DNA of 64,000 bases from Ornithinimicrobium pratense (lineage in GTDB: Bacteria > Actinomycetota > Actinomycetes > Actinomycetales > Dermatophilaceae): positions 744,001 to 808,000 of the forward strand of contig NZ_CP044427.1 of NCBI RefSeq assembly GCF_008843165.1. Reading direction: 5' to 3'. Positions within the stretch are counted from its first letter, which is position 1. Every line of letters begins with the position of its first letter. Shown in pieces: positions 46,607 through 54,488 of this stretch. The notes under the pieces are model-generated. The model worked only from the letters and a program-made list of their open reading frames with translations. It ran no database searches and was not told the origin of the DNA. The translations under genes and the position numbers were made by a program.

Positions 46607-47257
46607 TCAGGGCTCGATGACAATCACGTCCAGGATGCGGGGGCCGTGCACGCCCTCGACCCGGTCCAGTTCGATGTCGCTGGTGGCGCTGGGGCCGCTG
46701 ATCCAGGTGAGCGGCCGCAGCGGATCCAGCAGGCTCACCGCGTCCGGGACGTCGTGCACGACACGGTCGGCGCGGATGACGCACACGTGCTGGTCAGGGA
46801 CCAGGGACAGCACCCGTCGGCCTTGGTCCGTGTCGTGGTCCAGCACGATCGTGCCCGTGGTGGCGATGCCGACCCGCGCCGCGGTCACCACGGCGTCGAC
46901 CTCGTCCAGCTCGGCTGACGAGAGCGGCCGCCCGTCGTCGGCGCGGTCGGGGACCAGCCGGATCCCGCTGTCCCGCAGGGGCGCTATCCAGGACGCGTCG
47001 AGGCCGTCGGGGACGACCACCCGGTGGGCGCCGCCCCGCACCAGCGCTGCGGCGATCGAGGTGGCTACGTCCCCAGGCGAGCACCGCTCGACCCTGGCCC
47101 GGTAGTCGGCGACGTTGTGCACGAACAGCTCCAGGGTCCGTGCGGGCGACTCCGCGGACGCCGCGGTGACGGCGAGCTCGCCACGTGCGCCCTGCTGCGT
47201 CGTGACGTCGCGGGTGGCGGCCCGTAGGCGGGCCAGGATCTCCTCACGCGCGCTCAC
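46607..47257 (-). CDS. lutC: lactate utilisation protein C
   Basis: This 216-aa LUD-domain protein is the third subunit of the LutABC L-lactate dehydrogenase complex. The AREEILARLR start, the GIATTGTIVL segment and the C-terminal SGPSATSDIEL motif identify the family. GTG 47257 overlaps the lutB stop by four bases. It is the last gene of the lutABC operon. Confidence 0.92.
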   Translation of the reverse strand: MSAREEILARLRAATRDVTTQQGARGELAVTAASAESPARTLELFVHNVADYRARVERCSPGDVATSIAAALVRGGAHRVVVPDGLDASWIAPLRDSGIRLVPDRADDGRPLSSAELDEVDAVVTAARVGIATTGTIVLDHDTDQGRRVLSLVPDQHVCVIRADRVVHDVPDAVSLLDPLRPLTWISGPSATSDIELDRVEGVHGPRILDVIVIEP

Positions 47258-48792
47258 GATTCGTCCTCGTGGGTCCGCCGCCACCACTGCCGAAAGGTCT
47301 CCTTCGGCGGGGTAGGGACGTCCCTGGCCTGGGTCCAGGCGCCCAGCCCGGGCACCGAGCGTACGGTGCGGTTACCTAACAGCCGGCCACTGAGGCTTGA
47401 GGCCCGCTGCGCGGTCTCCAGCCGCCGGTGGTCGGCGAAGGTCCAGGCCGCAGCCTTCATCCCCAGGGCCTCGGGTGAGCGCCCCGAGGCCTCGTCGACC
47501 ACCTGAGTGCGCATGTGCACCAGCAGCTGGGGGATGTCGATGCGCACCGGGCAGGCCTCGAAGCAGGCCCCGCACAGGGAGCTGGCGTAGGGCAGGGACT
47601 TGTCGACCTCCGACCCGGTCCCGCGCAGCAGCGGGTTGAGCACCGCCCCGATGGGCCCGGGATAGACCGAGCCGTAGGCGTGCCCGCCGGCACGCTCGTA
47701 GACCGGGCAGACGTTGAGACAGGCCGAGCACCGGATGCAGCGCAGCGCCTGCCGCCCGACCTCGTCGGCCAGCACCCGGCTGCGGCCGTTGTCGACGAGC
47801 ACCACGTGCACCTCCTGCGGTCCGTCACCGGGCGTCACCCCGGTCCACATCGAGGTGTAAGGGTTCATCCGTTCCCCGGTGCTCGAGCGCGGCAGCAGCT
47901 GCAGCATCGGGCCCAGGTCGGCGAAGGTGGGCAGCACCTTCTCCACTCCGACGAGAGAGATGAGCGTCTCGGGCAGGGTCAGGCACATGCGGCCGTTCCC
48001 CTCGGACTCGACCACGACCAGGGTGCCGGTGTCGGCGACCGCGAAGTTGGCGCCGGAGATCGCCACCTTGGCGCGCAGGAACTTCTCCCGCAGGTGCAGC
48101 CGTGCCGCCTCTGCCAGCTTGGCCGGCTCGTCGGTGAGGTCCTTGGGTGCCGGGCGGCCCACCGAGCCCATCTCGCGCAGGAAGATCTCCCGGATCTCGG
48201 CCCGGTTGCGGTGGATCGCCGGGACGAGGATGTGGCTGGGCCGGTCGTGGCCGAGCTGGACGATGAGCTCGGCCAGGTCGGTCTCCCAGGCATGGATCCC
48301 GGCCTCCTCCAGGCGCTCGTTGAGCTCGATCTCCTGGGTGAGCATCGACTTGACCTTGACTACCTCGTCGGCGCCCTTGTCCCGGATCAGGCCCAGCACG
48401 ATCGCGTTGGCCTCGTCGGCATCCCGGGCCCAGTGCACGGTGGCGCCCCGGGCGGTGAGGTTGGCCTCGAGTTGCTCCAGGTAGTCCGGCAGGTGGTGCA
48501 GCGCCTCGTCCTTGGCCTCCGCACCGGCGACCCGCAGGTCCTCCCACCGGTCGACCTCGCCGACCACCCGCTCCCGCTTGGCGCGGATCGTGGCGGTCGC
48601 GTGTGCCAGGTTGCGCCGCTGCTGGGTGTTAGCCAGGGCGTCCCTCGCGGCCCGCTGGAAGGACGGCATACCCAGGAAGATGGGTGAGGTCACCTGCAGG
48701 GGCGCGCCATCGTCCGCGCGACCGCCGTCCGGGTATGCCGTGGGGCCGGCGCCCACGTCGCCCGGCGGCAGGGAGGTGGGATCGGCGCTCAT
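47254..48792 (-). CDS. lutB: lactate utilisation protein B, iron-sulfur
   Basis: This 512-aa protein has an N-terminal LUD domain (about 75-300, VKVKSMLTQEIELNE) and a ferredoxin-like part with CIRCSACLNVCPV and CGACFEACPVRI (about 355-425) for two 4Fe-4S clusters. It transfers electrons from lactate oxidation, together with LutA and LutC. It overlaps lutA and lutC by four bases on each side, so translation of the three genes is coupled. Confidence 0.94.
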   Translation of the reverse strand: MSADPTSLPPGDVGAGPTAYPDGGRADDGAPLQVTSPIFLGMPSFQRAARDALANTQQRRNLAHATATIRAKRERVVGEVDRWEDLRVAGAEAKDEALHHLPDYLEQLEANLTARGATVHWARDADEANAIVLGLIRDKGADEVVKVKSMLTQEIELNERLEEAGIHAWETDLAELIVQLGHDRPSHILVPAIHRNRAEIREIFLREMGSVGRPAPKDLTDEPAKLAEAARLHLREKFLRAKVAISGANFAVADTGTLVVVESEGNGRMCLTLPETLISLVGVEKVLPTFADLGPMLQLLPRSSTGERMNPYTSMWTGVTPGDGPQEVHVVLVDNGRSRVLADEVGRQALRCIRCSACLNVCPVYERAGGHAYGSVYPGPIGAVLNPLLRGTGSEVDKSLPYASSLCGACFEACPVRIDIPQLLVHMRTQVVDEASGRSPEALGMKAAAWTFADHRRLETAQRASSLSGRLLGNRTVRSVPGLGAWTQARDVPTPPKETFRQWWRRTHEDES

Positions 48793-49595
48793 GCGGGGTC
48801 CTCCTCGGTCGAGGCCAGCACCTGGGCCAGGTGCAGGGTGCGTACGCCGCTGCGCTGCCGGCCGAGCACGCCGCCGATGTGGGCCAGGCAGGAGTTGTCG
48901 CCGGCAACCAGCACCTCGGCGCCGGTCCCGCGCACGTGCCGGGCCTTGTCGGCGCCCATCGCGATCGAGGTGTCGGCGTTCTTCACCGCGAAGGTGCCGC
49001 CGAAGCCGCAGCACTCGGTCGCCGACGGCAGCTCGACCAGGTCGATGCCGCGCACCGCCCGCAGCAGCTGCAGCGGGCGGTCGCCCACGTGCAGCATCCG
49101 CAGACTGTGACAGGTGGGATGGTAGGTCGTCCGGTGCGGGAAGTAGGCGCCGACGTCGGTGACACCCAGCACGTCGACGAGGAGCTCGGAGAGCTCACGG
49201 ACCCGCGGCGCGGTCTGCTCCACCGCCTGGAGCAGGCCGTCGTCCCCGGACCGGCGGGCCAGCATCGCGTGCTGCTCCCGCACCGAGCCGACACAGGACC
49301 CGGAGGGCGCGACGACGTGGTCGAAGCGCTCGAAGGTGTCAACGAACTTGCGCACCAGCGGGGTGGCGTCGTCGGCATACCCCGTGTTGGTGAACATCTG
49401 CCCGCAGCAGGTCTGCTCGCGGGGGAAGACCACCCGGCAGCCCAGCCGCTCCAGCAGCGTGACCGTCGCTCGCGGCGCCTCGGGCCAGAGGGTGTCGTTG
49501 AAGCAGGTGGCGAAGAGCGCCACGGTCAGGCCGGTTCCGGGCAGGACGGAGGTGCGCTCCGTTCCGGTGAGCGGTGTGGATTGGCTGCTCGACAT
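48789..49595 (-). CDS. lutA: lactate utilisation protein A
   Basis: This 268-aa protein has two cysteine-rich CCG domains (EQTCCGQMFTNTGY near residue 62 and ECCGFGGTFAVK near 195), as in LutA and the GlcF C-terminal half. It carries out L-lactate to pyruvate oxidation with LutB and LutC. AGGAGG lies just upstream of the ATG at 49595. The operon is divergent from a thioesterase gene. No regulator of the LutR/LldR type is present beside it. Confidence 0.93.
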   Translation of the reverse strand: MSSSQSTPLTGTERTSVLPGTGLTVALFATCFNDTLWPEAPRATVTLLERLGCRVVFPREQTCCGQMFTNTGYADDATPLVRKFVDTFERFDHVVAPSGSCVGSVREQHAMLARRSGDDGLLQAVEQTAPRVRELSELLVDVLGVTDVGAYFPHRTTYHPTCHSLRMLHVGDRPLQLLRAVRGIDLVELPSATECCGFGGTFAVKNADTSIAMGADKARHVRGTGAEVLVAGDNSCLAHIGGVLGRQRSGVRTLHLAQVLASTEEDPA

Positions 49596-49718
49596 GGGGC
49601 CTCCTGCGGGCTCATGGTGGCCTGTGTGGTCGACACTAGGCGCACGGACCCCACCCGTCCACCGTGAAACCCGGGTCGGCGGGTCGCGACGAGTGGCGCA
49701 CCTGCCACGATGTGGCAC

Positions 49719-50210
49719 ATGAGCCCTCTGCCGGACGTCCCCGAGGTCGCCGACGTCTTCCCGATCACCGTTCGCTGGTCGGACATGGACGCCTACGCCC
49801 ACGTCAACAACGTGCAGTACCTCCGGTTCTTCGAAGAGGCCCGCGTCCATGCCTTCAAGCGCTGGTTCGGTGCCGACCGGGACCTCATCGACGAGGGGAT
49901 GCTGGTCGTCTCCCAAGCCATCGACTACCTGCTGCCCATGGGCTACGCCTACGCACCGGCCCGGGTGGCCGTGTGGTGCACCGCGGTCGGGGCGGCCAGC
50001 TTCGACCTGGGGTATGCCGTCGCCGGCCCGGACGGGGACGAGACCGTCTACGCGCGCGGGCGGGTCAGCCTGGTTGCCTACGACCTGGTCGAGCAACGAC
50101 CAAGACGGCTCGGTGAGGCCGAGCGTGCGGCGCTGGGCGAGGTCTTCGCTGAGGCGCCCCTGCTGCGCCACGAGGCCAAGGTGCTGCGGGCCAAGGGGCT
50201 GAAGGCATGA
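49719..50210 (+). CDS. hotdog-fold (4HBT) acyl-CoA thioesterase
   Basis: The 163-aa protein has the 4HBT signature VRWSDMDAYAHVNNVQYLRFFEEAR near the N-terminus, with the catalytic Asp. The family hydrolyses short or aromatic acyl-CoAs. CACGAT (49706-49711) lies 8 bases before ATG 49719, which suggests leaderless expression; an ATG at 49710 is the alternative. Its end overlaps the following hypothetical gene by four bases. Confidence 0.85.
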   Translation: MSPLPDVPEVADVFPITVRWSDMDAYAHVNNVQYLRFFEEARVHAFKRWFGADRDLIDEGMLVVSQAIDYLLPMGYAYAPARVAVWCTAVGAASFDLGYAVAGPDGDETVYARGRVSLVAYDLVEQRPRRLGEAERAALGEVFAEAPLLRHEAKVLRAKGLKA

Positions 50211-50881
50211 AACTGACCTTCCCCGACGGGGAGACGCTTGCTGACCTGGGGACCTACGTCGCCCGCGCTCGCTCGTTGGAGGCGGATGGCGCGGTCCGGC
50301 TCCAGGCCGTGGGCGGCGTGCTCGCGGCCTGGGTCTGCGTGGTGCCTGGACAGGGGCTGACGGGGTCCGGCACGGTCCTGGGGCTGCGCACGATGGCGCT
50401 GGCCGGGGCGCACGACCTGGACGTCACCGTGGCTTTGGCAGCGTTGGGGGACCGGTTTGCCCGGCGGTCCGCGAACGGGGAGGCGGGCACCACCCTGCAG
50501 GTGCCCCCGGCCGAGATCTCGCCCCGTTGGGCCGGGGTGCTGCCACCGCGTGGGGGGTGGCAGCCGATCAGCACGGTGCGCACCGCCGACCTGCTCGCCG
50601 CTGCCGAGGAGGGGATCACCGAGGTGGCCCAGGGTGCGCCCGAGGGATCGGGGGCCGCGGCCGTGGGCATGCTGCGCGCCCGGGTCTGGTCTCACGAGGT
50701 CCTCGACGCTGCCGGAGCGCCGACCGGTGCCCCGGCGGGCGCAGGGCTGGCGGCCAGAGTGCTCGGTTTCGCCCGGGCCGGGGACGAGCGGTCGGCGACG
50801 GTCCACCGACAGGGCGCCTGGACGAGGGTCAGCCTCCCGAGCGGATACGTGCTGTCCCGCGGGGCCACGGGCACGGCGTAG
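50207..50881 (+). CDS. hypothetical protein
   Basis: This 224-aa soluble protein is not recognised. It starts MKLTFPDGETLADLGTYVARARSLE, has a central Val/Ala/Leu-rich domain and a conserved-looking WQPISTVRTADLLAAAEEGI segment at about 122-145, and ends with SLPSGYVLSRG. It is coupled by an ATGA overlap to the thioesterase before it, which suggests a shared role in acyl-CoA metabolism. There is no signal peptide or membrane segment. Confidence 0.75.
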   Translation: MKLTFPDGETLADLGTYVARARSLEADGAVRLQAVGGVLAAWVCVVPGQGLTGSGTVLGLRTMALAGAHDLDVTVALAALGDRFARRSANGEAGTTLQVPPAEISPRWAGVLPPRGGWQPISTVRTADLLAAAEEGITEVAQGAPEGSGAAAVGMLRARVWSHEVLDAAGAPTGAPAGAGLAARVLGFARAGDERSATVHRQGAWTRVSLPSGYVLSRGATGTA

Positions 50882-50917
50882 GGACGGCAGGCCGACCCCG
50901 CGTGTGAGGATGCGCTG

Positions 50918-51961
50918 GTGCGCCCCCGCGACGAGACCGCCGACCGACCGGCCCTGGAGGGGGTCCTGGTCGTCGTCCCCGCGCGCGACGAGCAGGACGT
51001 GGTCGGCGACTGCCTGAGCGGGCTCGACGAAGCAGCTGCCGTCGTCAGCGCGGAGGGTCTGCCGGTCGTGGTCTGCGTCGTGCGGCACCGGTGCACGGAC
51101 GGCACGGGCGACCTGGTCGACGGGTTCGTCGAGGGTGCCGAGGCCCGGGCCTCGACCGGCTGGGTCGTCGCCGACAGCGACGCGGAGACACTCGGCGAGG
51201 CCCGTGCAGAAGGTGTGCTTAGCGCCCTGGTCCATCCCGTCCTGGGCAGCCTCGACCCGGCCACCGTCTGGGTCGCGTGCACCGACGCGGACTCGCGCGT
51301 GCCGTCGACGTGGTTGGCCGTCCAGCGCGAGCTCGCCGACAGTGGACTGGACCTGGTGCTCGGCGCCGTGGAGCCGGTGGACGACGGCTCAGCGGCGGTC
51401 GGGTTCTGGCGCGCGCACCACTCGGTCGAGGGGCACCGCGGCCTGCACGCGGCGAGTCTGGGCACGCGACTGTCGGCCTACCACCAGGCCGGTGGCTTCC
51501 CCGCGACCGATGTGGGGGAGGACGCCCAGCTCGTGCACGCGATCCGGCACGGCGCCGGCCTGCCGTGGACGAGCACGCACCTCGCCCCCGTCGTCACCTC
51601 CTCGCGCCGCTGCGGCCGGCGGTGGCGCGGGCGGCAGCAGCATGGCCTGGCTACCTTCCTGCACCGGCTTGACACCGCGCTGGGCACCTTCGGCGGCTCG
51701 CCCGAGCTGCAGGGGCGGCTGCGGGAGGAGGTCCTGAGGCTGGCGAAGGGCCGGGGAGCGGAGAAGACGTTGTGCCCCTCCGAGGCCGCGGGAGCGGTCG
51801 ACCCGTCACGGCGTCAGGAACTGACCCACCTGGCGCGGGCTGTGGCGTGCACGCTGGCAGACGAGGGGCTGGTCGAGGTCACGCAGCAGGGGGTCGTGGT
51901 GGACGGACGCAGAGCGGTCGGGCCCGTGCGGGTCCGGCTGGTGCCACCGCCCCCCGGGTGA
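50918..51961 (+). CDS. family-2 glycosyltransferase
   Basis: The 347-aa protein has a GT-A start (EGVLVVVPARDEQDVVGDCLSGL), a DxD-like box in ACTDADSRVP (about 120-130) and the acceptor-side GEDAQLVH segment near 205. It lacks transmembrane helices. The sugar donor and acceptor are unknown. GAGGAT ends 8 bases before the GTG start. A strong bidirectional hairpin follows 68 bases after the stop. Confidence 0.8.
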   Translation: MRPRDETADRPALEGVLVVVPARDEQDVVGDCLSGLDEAAAVVSAEGLPVVVCVVRHRCTDGTGDLVDGFVEGAEARASTGWVVADSDAETLGEARAEGVLSALVHPVLGSLDPATVWVACTDADSRVPSTWLAVQRELADSGLDLVLGAVEPVDDGSAAVGFWRAHHSVEGHRGLHAASLGTRLSAYHQAGGFPATDVGEDAQLVHAIRHGAGLPWTSTHLAPVVTSSRRCGRRWRGRQQHGLATFLHRLDTALGTFGGSPELQGRLREEVLRLAKGRGAEKTLCPSEAAGAVDPSRRQELTHLARAVACTLADEGLVEVTQQGVVVDGRRAVGPVRVRLVPPPPG

Positions 51962-52029
51962 GGAGGCACGCCCTACGTGGCCCCATTTACGTAGCCCCGT
52001 GCAGGCCCGCACATGTCCACACATGCCAC

Positions 52030-52058
52030 GAGGCCCCGCGCCAGTTGCGCGGGGCCTC
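52030..52058. terminator. bidirectional terminator hairpin
   Basis: GAGGCCCCGCGC (52030-52041) and GCGCGGGGCCTC (52047-52058) form a perfect 12-bp stem with a CAGTT loop. It lies between the convergent glycosyltransferase and cold-shock genes and can serve both strands. Confidence 0.9.
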
Positions 52059-52081
52059 GTCGTGTCCTTGGGGGGATCAGC

Positions 52082-52285
52082 TCAGAGAGGGCGAACCTTC
52101 TCAGCCTGGGGACCCTTGGGGCCCTGGGTCACGTCGAACTCGACCTTCTGACCGTCGGTGAGCTCCCGGTAACCCGAGGAGTCGATCGCCGAGTAGTGCA
52201 CGAAGACGTCAGCGCCTCCGCCATCCTGCTCGATGAAACCGAAGCCCTTCTCGGAGTTGAACCACTTCACGGTGCCTGTTGCCAC
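52082..52285 (-). CDS. cspA: cold-shock protein
   Basis: The 67-aa single OB-fold RNA chaperone begins [18 protein letters not shown], with RNP1 (KGFGFI) and RNP2 (VFVHY) intact. The start is GTG 52285, with GAGG upstream. The 143-base region before it is long enough for the structured 5' leader typical of csp genes, though no specific element is identified. A strong terminator lies 24 bases after the stop. Confidence 0.95.
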   Translation of the reverse strand: MATGTVKWFNSEKGFGFIEQDGGGADVFVHYSAIDSSGYRELTDGQKVEFDVTQGPKGPQAEKVRPL

Positions 52286-52428
52286 TGGTGCTGCCTCATT
52301 CTTGATCGTCTGACGGGGCCCACGTGTGCGGTACCTCCGGACTGTCCTGGTGCGCCTCCACGTGGTGCCCCCGATCGGTCGGGAGCACGCGAACTTCGCG
52401 GACGCTCACCGGACAGGTGATGTCTACG

Positions 52429-53049
52429 CTAGCACTGGTTGGGCCCCTGCGTCGCACTGCTATCGCGGGTGGCGGTCTGCGCTGGGGTGCTGGGGTCCGG
52501 GTGCAGCGCCACGAAGAGCGACCACGGATCGGCCTGCGGGTCACGTGGACGCTGCGCGAACTCCTCCAGCAGGGACCTCAGGCGGGCGCGGAACTCGTGC
52601 ATCTGGTCGGGGGGCAGACGCAGCCCGAGGCGGGTCAGGTCGTGCTGCTCCGGGGGAGTCTGGTCGATCTCAGCCAAGAAGGCCTCAAGCAGCCGCCCGG
52701 CCAACGCCGGGGTCTGCACCCACCACGACTTGCCGGTCGCCAGGTAGGGGATCTCCCGCGCTCCCCGGCGGCCGCGCCGGACCTCCTGGGCCTGTAGGAA
52801 ACCGGTGTCGGCCAGGGTGCGCACGTGGTGCAGGACGGTGGCCGGGTTCTTCCCCACTGCCTCGGCAATCTGCCGGTTGGTCAGCGGCTCGTCCAGGCAC
52901 AGCCGCAGGATGCGCAGCCGCAGCCCGGAGGCCAGCGCCCGGGCCTCGGCATCGTCGGCCATCCGGCGCTCCGGCGGCATCGGCTGCGTGGTCGGCGTGT
53001 CGGACCGCCGGATGGCCGACGAGCCGGTCGTCGGGTCGGCGGGGGACAT
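52429..53049 (-). CDS. ArsR-like winged-helix regulator
   Basis: The 206-aa protein has a DNA-binding domain at about 35-105 (SGLRLRILRLCLDEPLTNRQIAEAVGKNPATVLHHVRTL). A helical C-terminal half follows with no obvious ligand motif. It is divergent from an MFS transporter gene, so control of that exporter is likely. The -10 TACGGT (53061-53056) lies 7 bases before the ATG, giving a leaderless transcript. No metal-binding Cys pattern is seen. Confidence 0.85.
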   Translation of the reverse strand: MSPADPTTGSSAIRRSDTPTTQPMPPERRMADDAEARALASGLRLRILRLCLDEPLTNRQIAEAVGKNPATVLHHVRTLADTGFLQAQEVRRGRRGAREIPYLATGKSWWVQTPALAGRLLEAFLAEIDQTPPEQHDLTRLGLRLPPDQMHEFRARLRSLLEEFAQRPRDPQADPWSLFVALHPDPSTPAQTATRDSSATQGPNQC

Positions 53050-53064
53050 GGCGCCACCGTAACA

Positions 53065-53121
53065 GTGATTGACAAAACCCTATCGATGGTCGACGATGAC
53101 TGATCGAGAAATATCAATCAC
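53065..53121. promoter_or_regulatory. divergent regulatory region with GTGATTGA inverted repeat
   Basis: GTGATTGA (53065-53072) and TCAATCAC (53114-53121) are perfect inverted copies 41 bases apart, on either side of a smaller ATCG-N8-CGAT dyad (53082-53097). They lie between the HTH gene and the MFS gene and are probable binding sites for the HTH protein. Confidence 0.5.
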
Positions 53122-53138
53122 ATCACGCAGGGGTCACC

Positions 53139-54443
53139 GTGTCGTCCACCAGGAATGTCGCAGCGCCGCCGAGGCGCAGCCTCTTTCGGCACCGCGACTT
53201 CCGCTTGCTGTGGATGGGTGACACCGTCTCGGTGTTCGGCATGCAGTTCATCGGACTGGCGGTGCCGCTGCTGGCGGTGCAGCTGCTGCACGCCGACGAG
53301 TTTGAGATGGGCCTGCTGGCGATGCTGGAGTCGCTGGCCTTCCTGCTCATCAGCCTGCCGGCCGGGGCATGGGTGGACCGGTGGCGCAAGAAGCGGGTCA
53401 TCGTGGCCGGCGACCTGCTGCGGGCGGCGCTCCTGCTCACCATCCCGGCCGCCTGGCTGCTCGGCGCGCTCACCATGACCCAGCTCTTCCTCGTGGTCTT
53501 CGCAGTGGGCTGCATCACCGTCTTCTTCGACGTCGCCCACCAGTCCTACCTGCCCCAGCTCGTCGAGCCGGAGCAGATCGGGGACGGCAACGGCAAGCTG
53601 CAGGCGAGCCAGCAGACCGCGATGGTCGCCGGGCCTGCCGCCGCGGGGGCCCTGGTCCGGCTGGTCGGCTCGCCGCTGACCGTCGCCGTCACCGCGGCCT
53701 GCATGGCGCTGTCCTCGCTGTTCGTCAGCCGGATCCGCCACCAAGAAGAGACGCCCGATCCTGCGGCGCGGCGACCGATGCGGCTGGAGGTCAAGGAGGG
53801 TATGGCCTTCGTCCTGGGTCATCCGCTGCTGCGGCGGATCGTGGCCTGCACCGGCCTGACCAACCTGGCCTCAGCCGCGGTGATGGCCCTCTTCGTCTTG
53901 TACGCCGTGCGCGTCCTCGGCCTGGCCGAGACCACGCTCGGCCTGGTGATGTCGGCCGCTGCCGTCGGTGGTCTTCTCGGAGCAGTGTCCGCCAACCGGT
54001 TCTCCCGCCTGGTCGGGGAGGGGCGGGCGATCCCGGTGGCGGCGCTGCTGGGCGGGGTAGCCGTCCTGTCGGTCCCCGCGGCCGCGACGCTGCCTGCCGT
54101 GCCCACCCTGCTGGTCGGCCAGTTCGTGCTCTCCTGGTCAGTGGTGGTCTACAACATCGCCCAGGTCAGCTTTCGGCAGCGGCTGTGCCCCAGGCCACTG
54201 CTGGGCCGGATGAACGCCTCCATCCGGTTCCTGGTGTGGGGCCCGATGCCGGTCGGCGCCTTTCTGGGCGGCCTGCTGGGCCGCGAGCTCGGGGTGGTCC
54301 CCACCCTGTGGATCTTCGCCGCGCTCAGCGTGGTCGCGGCGCTCCCGGTCCTGGCCAGCCCGCTGATCTCGATGCGCCAGCTGCCGCGCGAGTTGGACGA
54401 GCTGACGGGGCAGCGACCTGCGGCGCCGCCAGATCTGCACTGA
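53139..54443 (+). CDS. MFS transporter, EntS-like (MFS_3)
   Basis: This 434-aa protein has about 12 hydrophobic segments. The first loop carries the MFS motif A-like stretch LPAGAWVDRWRKKRVIV, and the N-terminus FRHRDFRLLWMGDTVSVFG is typical of MFS_3 exporters (enterobactin or macrolide efflux type). Start GTG 53139 has AGGGG before it. It is divergent from the ArsR-like gene. The substrate is unknown. Confidence 0.88.
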   Translation: MSSTRNVAAPPRRSLFRHRDFRLLWMGDTVSVFGMQFIGLAVPLLAVQLLHADEFEMGLLAMLESLAFLLISLPAGAWVDRWRKKRVIVAGDLLRAALLLTIPAAWLLGALTMTQLFLVVFAVGCITVFFDVAHQSYLPQLVEPEQIGDGNGKLQASQQTAMVAGPAAAGALVRLVGSPLTVAVTAACMALSSLFVSRIRHQEETPDPAARRPMRLEVKEGMAFVLGHPLLRRIVACTGLTNLASAAVMALFVLYAVRVLGLAETTLGLVMSAAAVGGLLGAVSANRFSRLVGEGRAIPVAALLGGVAVLSVPAAATLPAVPTLLVGQFVLSWSVVVYNIAQVSFRQRLCPRPLLGRMNASIRFLVWGPMPVGAFLGGLLGRELGVVPTLWIFAALSVVAALPVLASPLISMRQLPRELDELTGQRPAAPPDLH

Positions 54444-54488
54444 CGTCCTTCGAGGTGACCCGCGCACTCGAGCCGGCCCGGTGAGCCG

